A DNA stretch of 64,000 bases from Passalora sequoiae (lineage: Eukaryota > Ascomycota > Dothideomycetes > Mycosphaerellales > Mycosphaerellaceae). The stretch covers positions 248,001 to 312,000 of the forward strand of contig WSQC01000032.1 of assembly GCA_013248845.1 (NCBI GenBank). Reading direction: 5' to 3'. Numbering within the stretch: position 1 is the stretch's first letter; every line of letters starts with the position of its first letter. The position numbers and the translations under genes were made by a program. Positions 52,354 to 63,399 of this stretch are shown one piece after another. The notes below the pieces were generated by a model. That model saw only the letters and a program-made list of their open reading frames with translations, did no database searches and was not told the origin of the DNA.

Positions 52354-53412
52354 ATGCGTCTACTTACCCTCCAGAAGGCAGCCTCGATGGCTCTGCTCTA
52401 TAGTAGCATCGCCATTGCTTCACCATTGATCCATGTCGCCGATGCGGCAAGCTCATCGCTTGATGCTGCTAGTGTCAACCTCAACCAATCGCAGCTACTA
52501 TCATCACTGGCCATCGAAAAAGACGTCGGCGGTTCATCACGCTCTCGTCCCTCATCAACGACCTACGACCGAGCTTATGCATGCGATGCTGCCAGCCGTC
52601 GACTATACGCGCACTTGTCAGAGGTCAATGCACAGCCTGCTTTCGCGAAGTCCAATAGCTCTGATAACAAATACGTCGTTGACGGAAAGTTTCTGAGAGA
52701 GCTCTTGCGTCAGCACCACAAGGCCTGCAAAACCCGTTCCGCCGATGTACGCCTGCAAAAACTCCTGATGAGCAAGATGCTCGACTTGGAGAAGCTCAAA
52801 TCATTTCCGGTCAAGGTCTTCCCGAGAATGGCAACTCTCTTCCGCGATTTGTTTAAGTGTACGAAGTCATTTGACAAGGGCTACGATGCGAACGCCAACC
52901 AGACAGAGATCAGCAAAGATGCCTTGCAGCAACTTCGGACCCTACACAAAACCTTCAAGGCCGTACAGGCTGAACTGGTCGAGTCAGCCGGCGATCTGGG
53001 AGACACGAAAGAATCTTTTGCCAGGTTCGACTTCCATGCAGAGGACGCACCAGAGAAGAACAATCTGACTCACCACCGTCGCGCTTACATCGCGCCCAAG
53101 CCGCGACTTGAACTCAACAACAACCATAGCATCACAGACCTGCAATGCCACGACTGCGGACAACGAGTGTACCAACTTCGCTCCGAGCTACAGCAGACCG
53201 TCCTGGAACTCTCCTTCGCCAAGGACAAGAACACCCTTTTGCAAAGGGAGGCTGAAGAACGCTTCCTGCATGCAGAACGAGAGGCATCGGCGCAACGGAA
53301 ACATTTCGAGCGCAAATATCAAGCTTTGGCCAATGAATTTCGCCGACTGAAGGAGGGAGTCGAAGATCAGAAGGGGAATACAGGAATCGAAACTGCAGCG
53401 AATGCTTACTGA
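52354..53412 (+). CDS. Predicted secreted protein with C-terminal coiled coil, unrecognised
   Basis: A single exon of 352 residues. The N-terminus MRLLTLQKAASMALLYSSIAIASP looks like a signal peptide cleaved near Ala-Ser-Pro or Ala-Asp-Ala. The mature part has a few cysteines (YACDAA, KACK, FKCTK and a C-x2-C pair in QCHDCGQRV) and N-glycosylation sites (NQSQ, NSSD, NNLT). The last 80 residues are strongly helical and charged (LRSELQQTVLELSFAKDKN..., REASAQRKHFERKYQALANEF), a probable coiled coil. No known family is recognised. The strong TATA box suggests regulated expression. Confidence 0.75.
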   Translation: MRLLTLQKAASMALLYSSIAIASPLIHVADAASSSLDAASVNLNQSQLLSSLAIEKDVGGSSRSRPSSTTYDRAYACDAASRRLYAHLSEVNAQPAFAKSNSSDNKYVVDGKFLRELLRQHHKACKTRSADVRLQKLLMSKMLDLEKLKSFPVKVFPRMATLFRDLFKCTKSFDKGYDANANQTEISKDALQQLRTLHKTFKAVQAELVESAGDLGDTKESFARFDFHAEDAPEKNNLTHHRRAYIAPKPRLELNNNHSITDLQCHDCGQRVYQLRSELQQTVLELSFAKDKNTLLQREAEERFLHAEREASAQRKHFERKYQALANEFRRLKEGVEDQKGNTGIETAANAY

Positions 53413-54225
53413 GCTCAAGGACATGGTGCGACACATATCGGTGACGAGGCGGGAGCTTGTTGTCTTGCGGCTCTCAGCATAGTTACATTCACCTAGCTCT
53501 GTGTTTATGTCCTTTTTTGCTCGTCACGTCGAGAACTTGCTCGTGAAACAGCTACTATCTGCCCGGTCATTCAATGCTCGCGCGTACTATCCCAGACATC
53601 TCGCCTTATTGCCTCTTCTTTCAAAGAACAGCCATCCTATCCGTGACTCGAATCGCCCGCATCGGGAATGCAAGTGCCTGGAGATGCGTGTGTCGCCAAA
53701 GTTACATTGTCTGGGTCCCGCATGCTTACGGTAAGATTAATTGGCTGCAGTGATAGTCGCTGTCGGTTCCTCCATTCGAGTCGTTGTTGAGGCGTTGACC
53801 GACCGCAGCAGCAGCAGCAGCCGAATTCAATACGTCTTTCAGCGCAACGGTTACTTGTGATTCGGGTCGTAGTCAGTCGCTCCCTGCATCAGACATTGCG
53901 GCATACTCTTATTCGCCTCTCACATTGCCCTCGATATCTAGGCCACCGCCTGTCGTTGGCGCACGTCTGCTCCACTTCTGCTCCACGGAGACCTATGCTC
54001 ACAACTTCCAGCAAATTTTACAGCACGCATGCAGGACCAAAGACACAGATGGCGGATACTCCACGCCCACATCTCATCAACGAGGTATATGGCGATGCTG
54101 ACGTACCACTACTCAGAAGGACACAAGACTGGGAGTGCACTGCCCCGAAGAGCCACGATCACGTCGTACTAAGCGCGCAACGCGCTTTTGACTCCTATTA
54201 TGAGCAACTATCTCAGGCTCTACAT
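53413..54225. other. Intergenic region
   Basis: About 800 bp between convergent genes. It contains a short CAG run (about 53805-53820). A plus-strand open stretch (53995-54450) runs antisense into the last exon of the WDR48-like gene and has no domain, so it is not called. Confidence 0.45.
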
Positions 54226-57200
54226 CTATGGCTTGACCCACATGGCCGCCGAATTGACGTACGACGTCACAGGCGCACCGGCCTTCGTCTCGCTTGCTTC
54301 TGTCCGAGGCGCTGGAGCAGGAGTCGTGGGCGGATAGCTTTGCTCTTGCGCTGGCACTGGAACGTTCTTGATCTCTCGACTGCCATTAGATTTATAATAG
54401 AGCACCACGTCTCCGCCGCCGCGCCACAAATGGGAGCGGATGGTCATTAGCGTCATTGTTGCGGGAACGAGCTGGAGGTTTGTGTCAGCGAGGTACTTTT
54501 TGACTTCAACGAAGAAAGCAAATATGCTTGGCGACGATGTCGACTGTACGCGTGAAGCCGCACACGACGCCACGCGCTGCGGCTGCGACTGTGTGGGCAG
54601 GTGACCATGTCACGAATATAATGAAGCATGTATGCTTAGCGAGGACAACAGCCGTACGCTTGGAGTTGCACTAGGCGATGCGCAACGCTTGGAACAATAT
54701 GGGAAGCTCACCTGATTCTGGCACCAGAGTTCCAAATACTCCTCTGGTCTCATTCCTGCCTCTTCCCGTTCGTCCGCAGGCTCGATCCTCTCGGCAACAT
54801 ACGCCATGATCTTTCTCGCTCTCAGCATTCGGTTAGCATTGAGCCGATTGTTACCATCTGCTGCAATAGAGGGCAAGGAATTTTGCCAAGGCTCTAGGAT
54901 GAAACTGATCTTAACAATGTCCTTTACGGGGATTTGATTCCGAAGCAGGACATCACCTAGCCACATTGGCGCAGCTTTTTCGACAAGATCTAATGTCTCG
55001 CCGAGTTCGCCGACTGTGCCTTCGAAGAGATCTGCAACGCCTCCTGCTTCTGGCCGATCTTCTTGAATAAGGATAGTAGTGTTGAGAGGTGGCTTTAGGA
55101 TTGGTGTGTCCTCGGGTACGGAAGGTGCAATTGCAGAAGGCAATTCGATATCTTTTGCGACAACGGGTAGCCCATTCTCTGCCGCGTGCTGCGATTGAAT
55201 CTGTTGTTGAAGAGAATCTTCGTACGCGAACCGGATCTTCTGTACGGTACCAAGCAAGTTGTCGTCGACTATCCGGCTATTGCTAGTCTTGCTCGAGCGT
55301 GAATCGGATTCAGTGTCTAATTTATCTTGATCAACAGGCGCCGGCTTCTCGGTGTTGGTTGTGGTTCGGCCAATCTTCTTCATGCCGCTGAAGGACATAT
55401 TCATGGTAAACTTCTTGCCAAACATGCCTTTCTTGTTTGGGGTTTCGCCGTCTTTCGGAGGTCCCTCTGTGACAGGCGTCGATGGTTCTTGGTTCTCGCC
55501 TGGGGTCAACGCAGGCTGCGACGCGCCACCTGGCGTTGTGAGGTCTGTGTTGGGCAATCGTGATGTTGAGAAATAATCCATGGTGCGATCTGCCGACTGC
55601 CGTTGCGATGGCGATGAACTCCGATCTGACGAGGTCTCCTCACTGGTCAAGGGTAGATTCAAAGGCGTGTTTCTGGTGAGGATAGGCGAATTTTGCATTC
55701 CGGGTGTCGCCAAACCAATATTCAGGCCGGGCGTTTGCAGAGCTCTGAGGCCGTTGCTGGTTGCTTTTGGTGTTGTAGCGGATTGTGGAGAGTCAGCATC
55801 CCAACCATTGAGCGCATTCTGCGGCATCTGTATGTTCGAAGGCGCATTATCTCTTTGTAACCGCTGTTGCTCTTTTATATTGAGTAGCTGTCTCCGAAAA
55901 ACTTCGTCGCGCTTTATCTCTTCCGCGATCAGGTTATTGAACAAGTACCGCAGGACCCACTTGCCCAAGTTGATGCGCTGGTCTTCTCTAAAGACGAGAG
56001 ATTCGTCCAGCTCAAGCTCATCCGCATACATCTCTGCATCGAAGCAGGTGTTTTCTTCTAAGATGACAGCCACGCTACCGGTCCTGGTATCGACAGTGCA
56101 CCAATTTGCAACCGTTGCTGTCGTTGTCACTTCGGATTGGACATCCTCGAGATGTCGTTTGCCATACGATCGAATCGGTACGCACTTCAGCAAATCCCAC
56201 ATCACCACTTCACCGGCGGTGTCCAGCGTCAGTACCCGTTTCCGATCATTCAGCATCACATGCTTGATCAAGCCATTCTGGCCTTCGACAGAAGAATCTG
56301 GTTGCAGGCGCACCGGCTGGACGGGTGCAGAATCTGGATCAAGTGCATCAAGCGTTGCCTTTCGCCCACCAGCCACGCCGCTCGTATCGCCCGGTTCTCT
56401 AATAGGTATTGGAAAGTAGGCAATATTGCTCAGACGTAACGCATGTTTCAATGGTATCTTCCGCTTGCCGCGCCCAGCACTCGATGGCGGGCTGGTCATG
56501 GGAACACTGGGATACCTAGACCTGACAGTTGCAGCGCTTAGTCTATGGTGAGTGTTGTAATTTTCAGGCACTTCGATCTCTGCATTATCAGTATTGACGT
56601 CCCGCCACCTGTTGATGCTTGGTCTGCTTGTAGCTGTCCAGATGCAGTCTCCGGCTGCGACGACCTTGTGAACTCCTTCGTGCTCTTGACATACAGCCAC
56701 CGACAGACCTTCGTCGAGCTCTATGGTGTTTCTCGTGTCCGTCTTGGCTATCAGTCCGGTCTTATCGCTTGAATAGAAAATAGATAAATCCGGATCCGAA
56801 GAGAAAAGAGACCACACACTGGCATCGTGCATGGTCAAAGTGAACATGCAACGACCTGCAATGGTGCTCCAGACCTTGACAGTCCGATCGCTGCTGGCCG
56901 TCAGGATGGTGCTTCCATCTTGGCTGACGAGTATGTCACGAATAGTGTCCGTATGTCCGACGAGCTTTGTCACCCTTGTGCCCGTACGGCAGTCCCACAC
57001 GCGTACAGTGCTCTCGGGTCCACCACTGGCCAACAATGAATCGGTCGCTGCTAGAGCGTATACACTGCCCTTCTCTTTGCTCAACATGCTCGCAGACTCA
57101 TCTGCCGCGACGTCAATGCTGAGCTTCTGACCGGCGCCATTGAGATCCCAGACATTGATCTTTCGATCCAGCCCACCACTGGCAACCCAGTCACATGTCG

Positions 57201-57615
57201 AATGTGGTACAGCCAACGTCTTGACATAGTCGCTATGTAGGCCGATGGTCTGTGGCGGCATTCCGTCCGTTGCTGCGGGTCTCCATAGCTTGACTGTTAT
57301 GTCGGAGGAAGCTGATATGAGTGCCTGATTCGACTGTGCTAGGGCGATGTCGTTGATCCAGTGCGTATGTGCTTGCACCTGGCTGCGGAAGGTCGTGGGC
57401 TGGCTCTGAGGCGGCTTCGCATCATGCTCGAGTGGTACCGCATTCCGGAGGTCCAGGTTGAGGTCCCACGTGCATACAACGCCATCTCGTCCTCCCGAAT
57501 ACAGCAACGAATTCGCGCTATCCACTGCGAGGCCGTTGACTCCGAGTCTGTGACCTCCGGTTGAATTGGCTAGCGGCAGGACATAGCTGATGCGTCGTCG
57601 GGCTTTGCGAGCCAT
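54226..57615 (-). CDS. WDR48/UAF1-like WD40 protein with DUF3337 domain (Bun107/Duf1 type)
   Basis: Two exons, 54712-57615 and 54226-54471, are separated by a 240-bp intron (GTGAGC...CTCCAG), giving 1,049 residues. Without splicing the frame runs into an unrelated tail; splicing joins LELWCQNQ to LVPATMTLMTIRSHLWRGGGDVVLYYK, the expected end of the C-terminal domain. Seven or so WD repeats fill the first about 350 residues (GVNGLAVDSANSLLYSGGRDG, WINDIALAQSNQALISASSD, ILVSQDGSTILTASSDRTVKVW). A disordered Ser/Thr/Pro linker with RSSSPSQRQS follows, then the conserved DUF3337 region. Homologues bind and activate deubiquitinases of the USP1/USP12/Ubp9 type. Confidence 0.9.
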
Positions 57616-58401
57616 GTGTCCCGTGTCGCGTGTTTGGCAAGAGCGTGCAGCAAGCGAGACGTGGCCGGCATTACGATATCAATAACGACATGTGTTCATG
57701 TACTATCGCTGTGGCATCTGCTAGATTACATCCAGTAGCTCCTCCGTTGGCTGCAAGGGCGGGGCGGGGATGCACACTGACGTCTTCCCGTCTTGCATGC
57801 GTCGCACGTGGAGAAGCTGCCCGGGTTCAGCGCCCAGCATGCCACAGCGCATTAAGCATTTCGAAGCCATTTAAGCGTCCTGCATCAACATACACGTACG
57901 TGTCATGATTGTAAAGTCCACGACTCTTCCGTGATTATTGATCTGCAGTCTGCAGAAACATGTCCGCGATGCGCAATGATGAACGACATGCCAGAAATAC
58001 GCCGTCAACAGCCATGTCCACGATGCCACGCGACGCGACGCGATATCTCCTCCGTGACCTTGTCCAAGCCACGGCAAGACATGCCAGAAGAGCTTTGTGG
58101 CGTGCCGTTCATACTTGGGTATCGGTACTGAGTGCGTGCAATCGTGAACAATGTCGTTGTGCTGCCAGCAAACACATATGACAAGCAAAGCCTTGAAAAC
58201 GAGCTTCAGAAGCAGCAGACCATAACATAGTGTGGCGTATAGCACAATTCGTTGACCCCAATGGCTTCAGGTAGTCGCATTCACAATGGACATAATAGAC
58301 TGTCACGGCCTTTTTATACGACTTAGCTACTAAGACTTCTAGGCAGCATCACAATCTCTACGATACTCTGGAGGCTTCCACGATCAAGAAGCTCTCAAAT
58401 C
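57616..58401. promoter_or_regulatory. Divergent promoter between WDR48-like gene and GH13 glucosidase
   Basis: This 786-bp spacer separates the two starts. No specific element is supported; open frames within it lack ATG starts or domains. Confidence 0.45.
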
Positions 58402-60486
58402 ATGGCATCCGACACGTCTGAATCGCATACTACTGTAGTACCCATTTCAGAGTCCAGCACGGCGCCACTTTTGACCACAACAGTGAGCTCGGAGGTACGA
58501 CTGTCCGAAACGGAGCTGAAAGCTGCCGGCAAGGCACATGCTGTAGAGTACCCTTCGCTCCAGAAGGAACGTCCATGGTGGAAGGGCGTAGTTGCCTACC
58601 AAATATGGCCAATGTCCTTCAAGGACAGCAATGACGATGGCATTGGCGATATACAAGGTATCATATGCAAGCTTGACTACTTGAAGGAGTTGGGCGTCGA
58701 TATGATATGGGTCTCTCCAACCTACGACAGTCCAATGAAAGACTGGGGTTACGATATCAGCGATTATCAGACGATGCAACGGAAGTTTGGCAAGCTTGCT
58801 GACATGGAGCAGCTGATTGAGGAAGTTCACAATGGAGGTATGAAAATCATTCTCGACCTTGTCATTACGCATACCAGTGACCAGCATGTGTGGTTCAAAG
58901 AATCGTCTTCGTCTCGCGACAATCCGAAGGCAGACTGGTATATGTGGGCAGACCGGCGGCCTGGCCATATTATCTGGAACGAAAAGACCAAGACTAACGA
59001 CAAAATTGAAGAGCCGACCAATTGGCGCGCTGCCTTTGGCGGTAGTGTCTGGTCGTACGTGCAAGAACGAGAACAGTACTACCTGCACCTCTTCCTCGAC
59101 AGTCAACCAGACCTTAACTGGGAGAATGTGGAAATGCGCGAAGCAGTATATCAATCAGCTGTGAAGTTCTGGATTGATCGAGGCGTTGATGGCTTTCGCT
59201 TAGACACCGCGAACCGATTTTGCAAGGACACAACCTGGCCGGACGCTGACGTACAAGTGCCTGGCCCATGGCAGCCAGGCAGTCAGTTCTACATGAACGG
59301 CCGCCATATGCACGGGTGGCTCAAGGAGATCCGACAGAAGATGAAGCGCGACAGTGGCAAAGACTTGATGATCGTTGGAGAATTGCCACTAGCCACTTAC
59401 GAGCAAGTCTTGAGCTACGTCAAACCTGATGCGGACGAGCTGAACATGGTTTTCGACTTCGATATGGTCAAGCTAGGCAACAATGACAATCCAGATGAAT
59501 TTGCAAAGCATCAAGTGTGCAATTATATGGACAAAGACGACAGCTATACCCTTCCGAAATTCAAGAAGACAGTGAAGAAGGTCCAAGACCTCATCACAAA
59601 CACCAATGCCTGGGGCACTATCTTCATGGAAAACCATGATCAACCACGCAGCATTGCGCGTTACGCATCACCAAAGAATGAGTACTGGCGCCAAGCAGGC
59701 AAACTTCTGGCGCTGCTACAGACCACTCTATCTGGCACACAGTTCATCTACCAGGGACAAGAGATCGGCATGACCAATATGCCGCACAACTGGGCCGAGG
59801 AAGATTTCCGCGATCCTGATGCGACAATCTACATCAAAGACTACGTGGACATGCATCATCAAACTGATCCGCGAGCAAAGGATAAAGCAATGCAGGGCAT
59901 CTTCAAAGTCGGCCGCGACAACTCCCGCACACCTGTGCAGTGGTCCAACAAACCCAACGCAGGCTTCTCGGGCCCTAACCCGACCTGGATGAAGGTGAAT
60001 CCGAACTGTGACTATATCAATGTTGTCGCTCAGCAGGAAGACGCCAACAGTATATGGAACTTCTGGAAAGCCCGCATTGAGATGCGAAAGCAGTACAAAG
60101 AAATCTTCATGTACGGCACTTTCGCACTCTACGACTTCGACAATCCGAGGACTTTCACGTACACCAAGATGGCCACAACCGGCGAAATGGCACTTGTGAT
60201 ATTGAATTTCTCGGATGACGAGTTGCCGCTCAGTACCGTGCAGCGACATCTGCTCGGTCATAGCTATGCACTGCTTGCCACTAACGTCAACGATCTTCAT
60301 GAGCAGCTTCAGCCTTGGGAGGGTAGAGTTTACTACGTGCGCCAACCTCTGGCGCCGGGCAAGAATGGTGCCGCGAGAAATATTGGTGAGGTACAAGACG
60401 TGCTGCCAGTACGTGCCGCGCAAGACGTCGATCTTGTCGAATCATGGCGTGAATTTCAGCGCCGCCGCCATGCGGTGGAGGATTGA
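58402..60486 (+). CDS. GH13 alpha-glucosidase (maltase/isomaltase family)
   Basis: A single exon of 694 residues. An N-terminal extension of about 55 residues without a signal peptide precedes the GH13 barrel (WWKGVVAYQIWPMSFKDSN, then DGIGDIQGI). Catalytic residues sit in family motifs: Asp268 in DGFRLD (nucleophile), Glu327 in VGELP (acid/base) and Asp413 in ENHDQPR. LVITHTSDQH is region I, with His in place of the usual Asn of VVNH. The TPVQWSNKPNAGFS block and YQGQEIGMTN are typical of oligo-1,6-glucosidase and maltase enzymes. The lack of a signal peptide suggests an intracellular enzyme acting on imported maltose or isomaltose. Trehalose-6-phosphate or sucrose activity is an alternative. 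Confidence 0.92.
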   Translation: MASDTSESHTTVVPISESSTAPLLTTTVSSEVRLSETELKAAGKAHAVEYPSLQKERPWWKGVVAYQIWPMSFKDSNDDGIGDIQGIICKLDYLKELGVDMIWVSPTYDSPMKDWGYDISDYQTMQRKFGKLADMEQLIEEVHNGGMKIILDLVITHTSDQHVWFKESSSSRDNPKADWYMWADRRPGHIIWNEKTKTNDKIEEPTNWRAAFGGSVWSYVQEREQYYLHLFLDSQPDLNWENVEMREAVYQSAVKFWIDRGVDGFRLDTANRFCKDTTWPDADVQVPGPWQPGSQFYMNGRHMHGWLKEIRQKMKRDSGKDLMIVGELPLATYEQVLSYVKPDADELNMVFDFDMVKLGNNDNPDEFAKHQVCNYMDKDDSYTLPKFKKTVKKVQDLITNTNAWGTIFMENHDQPRSIARYASPKNEYWRQAGKLLALLQTTLSGTQFIYQGQEIGMTNMPHNWAEEDFRDPDATIYIKDYVDMHHQTDPRAKDKAMQGIFKVGRDNSRTPVQWSNKPNAGFSGPNPTWMKVNPNCDYINVVAQQEDANSIWNFWKARIEMRKQYKEIFMYGTFALYDFDNPRTFTYTKMATTGEMALVILNFSDDELPLSTVQRHLLGHSYALLATNVNDLHEQLQPWEGRVYYVRQPLAPGKNGAARNIGEVQDVLPVRAAQDVDLVESWREFQRRRHAVED

Positions 60487-61136
60487 TCTGGTTTCTATCT
60501 ATGGCTGCTACGGTGCTTCCAGGCGTTGACAACAATACTGTTTCGTGCAATTTAGCTTCTTTGTAGTCTTGAAGCGCTCCCACTATGGTCCTTGTCCACC
60601 GAAAGAGCCAGCACTGTGCTGCAATCCCAAGCGTCATGATTGCAGCCTCAACGTGGCGTCTCATACCTGAGTCTCACCGCACTACTCGTTCTATGCTGTT
60701 CACTGTGAGATGCATTTCGGCCGATTACCAGCTGCGAAAGCAGATCGCGTGCTGTCAAGGGCCAGTCAGAATTACGTCGCAGTCTCGCCTTTGATCTCGA
60801 TATGTGCTACGGTCATCATGCCGCCAACGCCGTTTGAGCTTGTGAGGACATAAGTCTGGTTAGATTGTCAATCTTTTCGATAGGGCGCGAAGCTAGCAGC
60901 TATCCTAGGGACATCGGTGGACATGCCAGCAGATCTTGGTCTCTTGATTCTCAGCATGAAGCGACGATGGTTACTAGTCGAGCGGCTGAGAGTGAATGAA
61001 TCACGGGCAAAAAATAGATTACATGTCCCACCCATTTTCTCGCTTACTAACCAGTTCTACTTCTGGCACTAGCGCGATTCCCTTCCGCCCAGCCACAGCG
61101 TACAGCATCTTTCGCATCCTCATATCTGTTTGAACC
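60487..61136 (+). other. Intergenic region before the molybdenum cofactor gene
   Basis: This 650-bp spacer holds the glucosidase 3' region and the promoter of the next gene. Nothing else is supported. Confidence 0.45.
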
Positions 61137-63223
61137 ATGTCAAGCTCCGCCAAGCTTCGCGCGGCCATACTAATCATTTCCGAGACTGCGACCAGGGATC
61201 CGTCCACCGACAAAGGCATTCCGGCGCTGCAGCAGGTCTTCGTCGAGAAAGGTGGAGAGCAATGGTTAGCCGACGATACAAGCATAGTCACGGACAATGT
61301 CCTTGACATCCAACAAGCTATTACACAATGGACTGATCGTGAATATCCTGTCAATCTAATCGTTACAAGCGGCGGCACTGGCTTCACGCAGAAGGATGTC
61401 ACTCCCGAAGCTGTTACGCCTCTGCTGCACAAACAAGCTGCTGGCCTGGTCCATACTATGCTGGCGGCATCTCTAGCCATCACGCCATTTGCAGCAATGG
61501 CTCGGCCTGTGGCCGGTGTTCGGAACAAGACATTGATCTTGACACTTCCTGGATCTCCCAAAGGTGCTAAAGAGAACCTCGAAGCGGTGCTTAAGCTATT
61601 ACCACATGCCTGTCAACAGGCGGCCGGGGCAGACTCCAGATCACTGCACGTTGGAGGCACCATTCAGCTCGAAAAGGACGCCGGCGTGCGTGTGAGCTCT
61701 AGCCCTCACCAGCATCACCACGACCATTCTCATGGCCATGGTGGCGGGCATGGACATAGTCACGGACCTAAAGCACGCACAAAAGCAGAAGACCGACCTG
61801 TGCCTAACGACCCCAATGCGGGCCCGGCCAGACGATATCGCGAATCGCCGTATCCTATGCTGTCTGTTGATGATGCACTGAAAGTTATTGCAGAGCAGAC
61901 ACCTTCACCGAAGGCTAGTAGAATCGCCGTGAACGAGAGCATCGTGGGATCTGTGTTAGCAGAGGATGTCATCGCCAGCGAGTCCGTACCTGCCTTCAAG
62001 GCCAGTATTGTTGATGGCTATGCCATTATTGCAGGTGACCATGTCATGATACCAAGCACAAAAGGCTTATTCCCGGTGACTAGCGTATCTACCGCGCAAG
62101 CAGGCTCAGAAGACGATGTGGACTCGCTGCGTCTAGGCGAAGTTGCCCGCATCACTACTGGGGCACCTTTACCACCAGGCGCTACTGCTGTAGTCATGGT
62201 CGAGGACACTATTCTGCGCTCCACAACTGACGATGGTAAAGACGAGAAGGAGATCGAGATTCTGACAGACGAGATCCAGCCAGGCGAGAACGTCCGTGAG
62301 CCTGGTAGCGATGTCAAGGCTGGCGATGTTATCATGAAGAAGGGAGAAGGCATCACTGCTGTAGGTGGCGAGTTTGGCTTGCTGGCTTCTGTAGGCACGA
62401 AGGAAGTTTGCGTCTACAGAAAGCCCATAGTCGGCGTTTTGAGTACTGGAGATGAAATCGTGCAATTTGACCGGCCAGGCGCGCTCCGACTGGGCGAAGT
62501 ACGAGACACGAACAGACCCACCTTACTTACCGCAGTCAGGGGCTCTGGCTTTGAGGCCATTGACCTTGGCATCGCTTCGGACAAGTAAGTCGCGTTATCT
62601 TCGTATGAACTAAGTTTCGCTGACAATTATTTAGACCTGGTGCACTCGAGCAAACTCTGCGGGATGCCATGCGAAGAGTTGATGTCATCATCACTTCTGG
62701 CGGTGTGTCCATGGGCGAACTCGACCTGCTTAAGCCCACGATCGAGCGCTCACTGGGTGGTACAATTCATTTCGGCCGAGTATCGATGAAGCCTGGTAAG
62801 CCAACTACCTTTGCTACTGTGCCATTCAAGACCAATTCAGGGGAGCCCGAGAAGCGAGTAATCTTCTCGTTACCTGGCAACCCAGCTTCTGCGGTGGTGA
62901 CATACCACCTTTTCGTCCTGCCAGCTTTGAACAAGATGGCTGGGGTGAGTCCTGCTGGCCTGCCGAAGGTGAAAGTTGTGCTTGATCAAGACGTAAGACT
63001 GGACCCCAAAAGGAACGAATATCACCGAGTCGTGGTGACGGCTCGCAACGATGGGCGTTTGCATGCAACAAGCACTGGCTTTCAGCGTAGCTCAAGGATT
63101 GGCAGCTTCAAGGGTGCTAACGCTCTGCTTTGCCTGCCTGCAAAGGAGGGCACGCTGCATAAAGACGAAGAGGTGGACGCATTGCTGATGGGAAAGATCG
63201 TCAGTGAACTATCTAATTTGTAG
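61137..63223 (+). CDS. cnxE: Gephyrin/CnxE-type molybdenum cofactor biosynthesis fusion protein (MogA-MoeA)
   Basis: Two exons, 61137-62584 and 62635-63223, are joined across a 50-bp intron (GTAAGT...TTTAG), giving 678 residues. The N-terminal MogA-like domain (LRAAILIISETATRD, VTSGGTGFTQKDVTPEA, TLPGSPKGAKENLEAVL) adenylates molybdopterin. A linker around residues 185-210 is very rich in histidine. The MoeA-like part follows (PAFKASIVDGYAI, RITTGAPLPPGATAVV, GVLSTGDEI, TSGGVSMGELDLL, SLPGNPASAVVTY) and inserts molybdate to form the active cofactor used by nitrate reductase and similar enzymes. Domain order G-E matches fungal CnxE and animal gephyrin; plant CNX1 has the reverse order E-G. Confidence 0.94.
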
Positions 63224-63308
63224 GCTGCATCGCGTGATTGGGGCGCCTGACGGCCTAGCTAGATAGTTCTGCGTATCAGTAAACAAAGGGCATAACCGAG
63301 TATGCTTG

Positions 63309-63335
63309 ATGAGTCTGTCGAGTCGACAGACTCAT
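63309..63335. repeat. Perfect 27-bp palindrome with one-base centre
   Basis: Two 13-bp arms (ATGAGTCTGTCGA and its exact reverse complement) flank a single G, 85 bp after the cnxE stop codon. It could form a hairpin or a dimeric protein site. Confidence 0.9.
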
Positions 63336-63378
63336 TAGGAATTATCGAGAGGATCCACACAGCGTCTCAGGCACGAAA

Positions 63379-63399
63379 GCCCAGCATGCTCGGCTGGGC
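63379..63399. repeat. Inverted repeat with 7-bp arms and 7-base loop
   Basis: GCCCAGC and GCTGGGC are perfect reverse complements separated by seven bases. It lies 43 bp beyond the larger palindrome. Confidence 0.8.

Noticed and set aside
53857..54450. Plus-strand open frame with a mitochondrial-presequence-like start
   Set aside because: It starts with GTG and its second half is antisense to the conserved last exon of the WDR48-like gene.
54226..54573. Independent small minus-strand protein
   Set aside because: Its conserved part completes the DUF3337 domain of the WDR48-like gene when spliced, so it is an exon and not a gene.
57871..58245. Hydrophobic minus-strand frame resembling a membrane protein
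   Set aside because: It starts with GTG, lies in a divergent promoter and has no family match that I can see.
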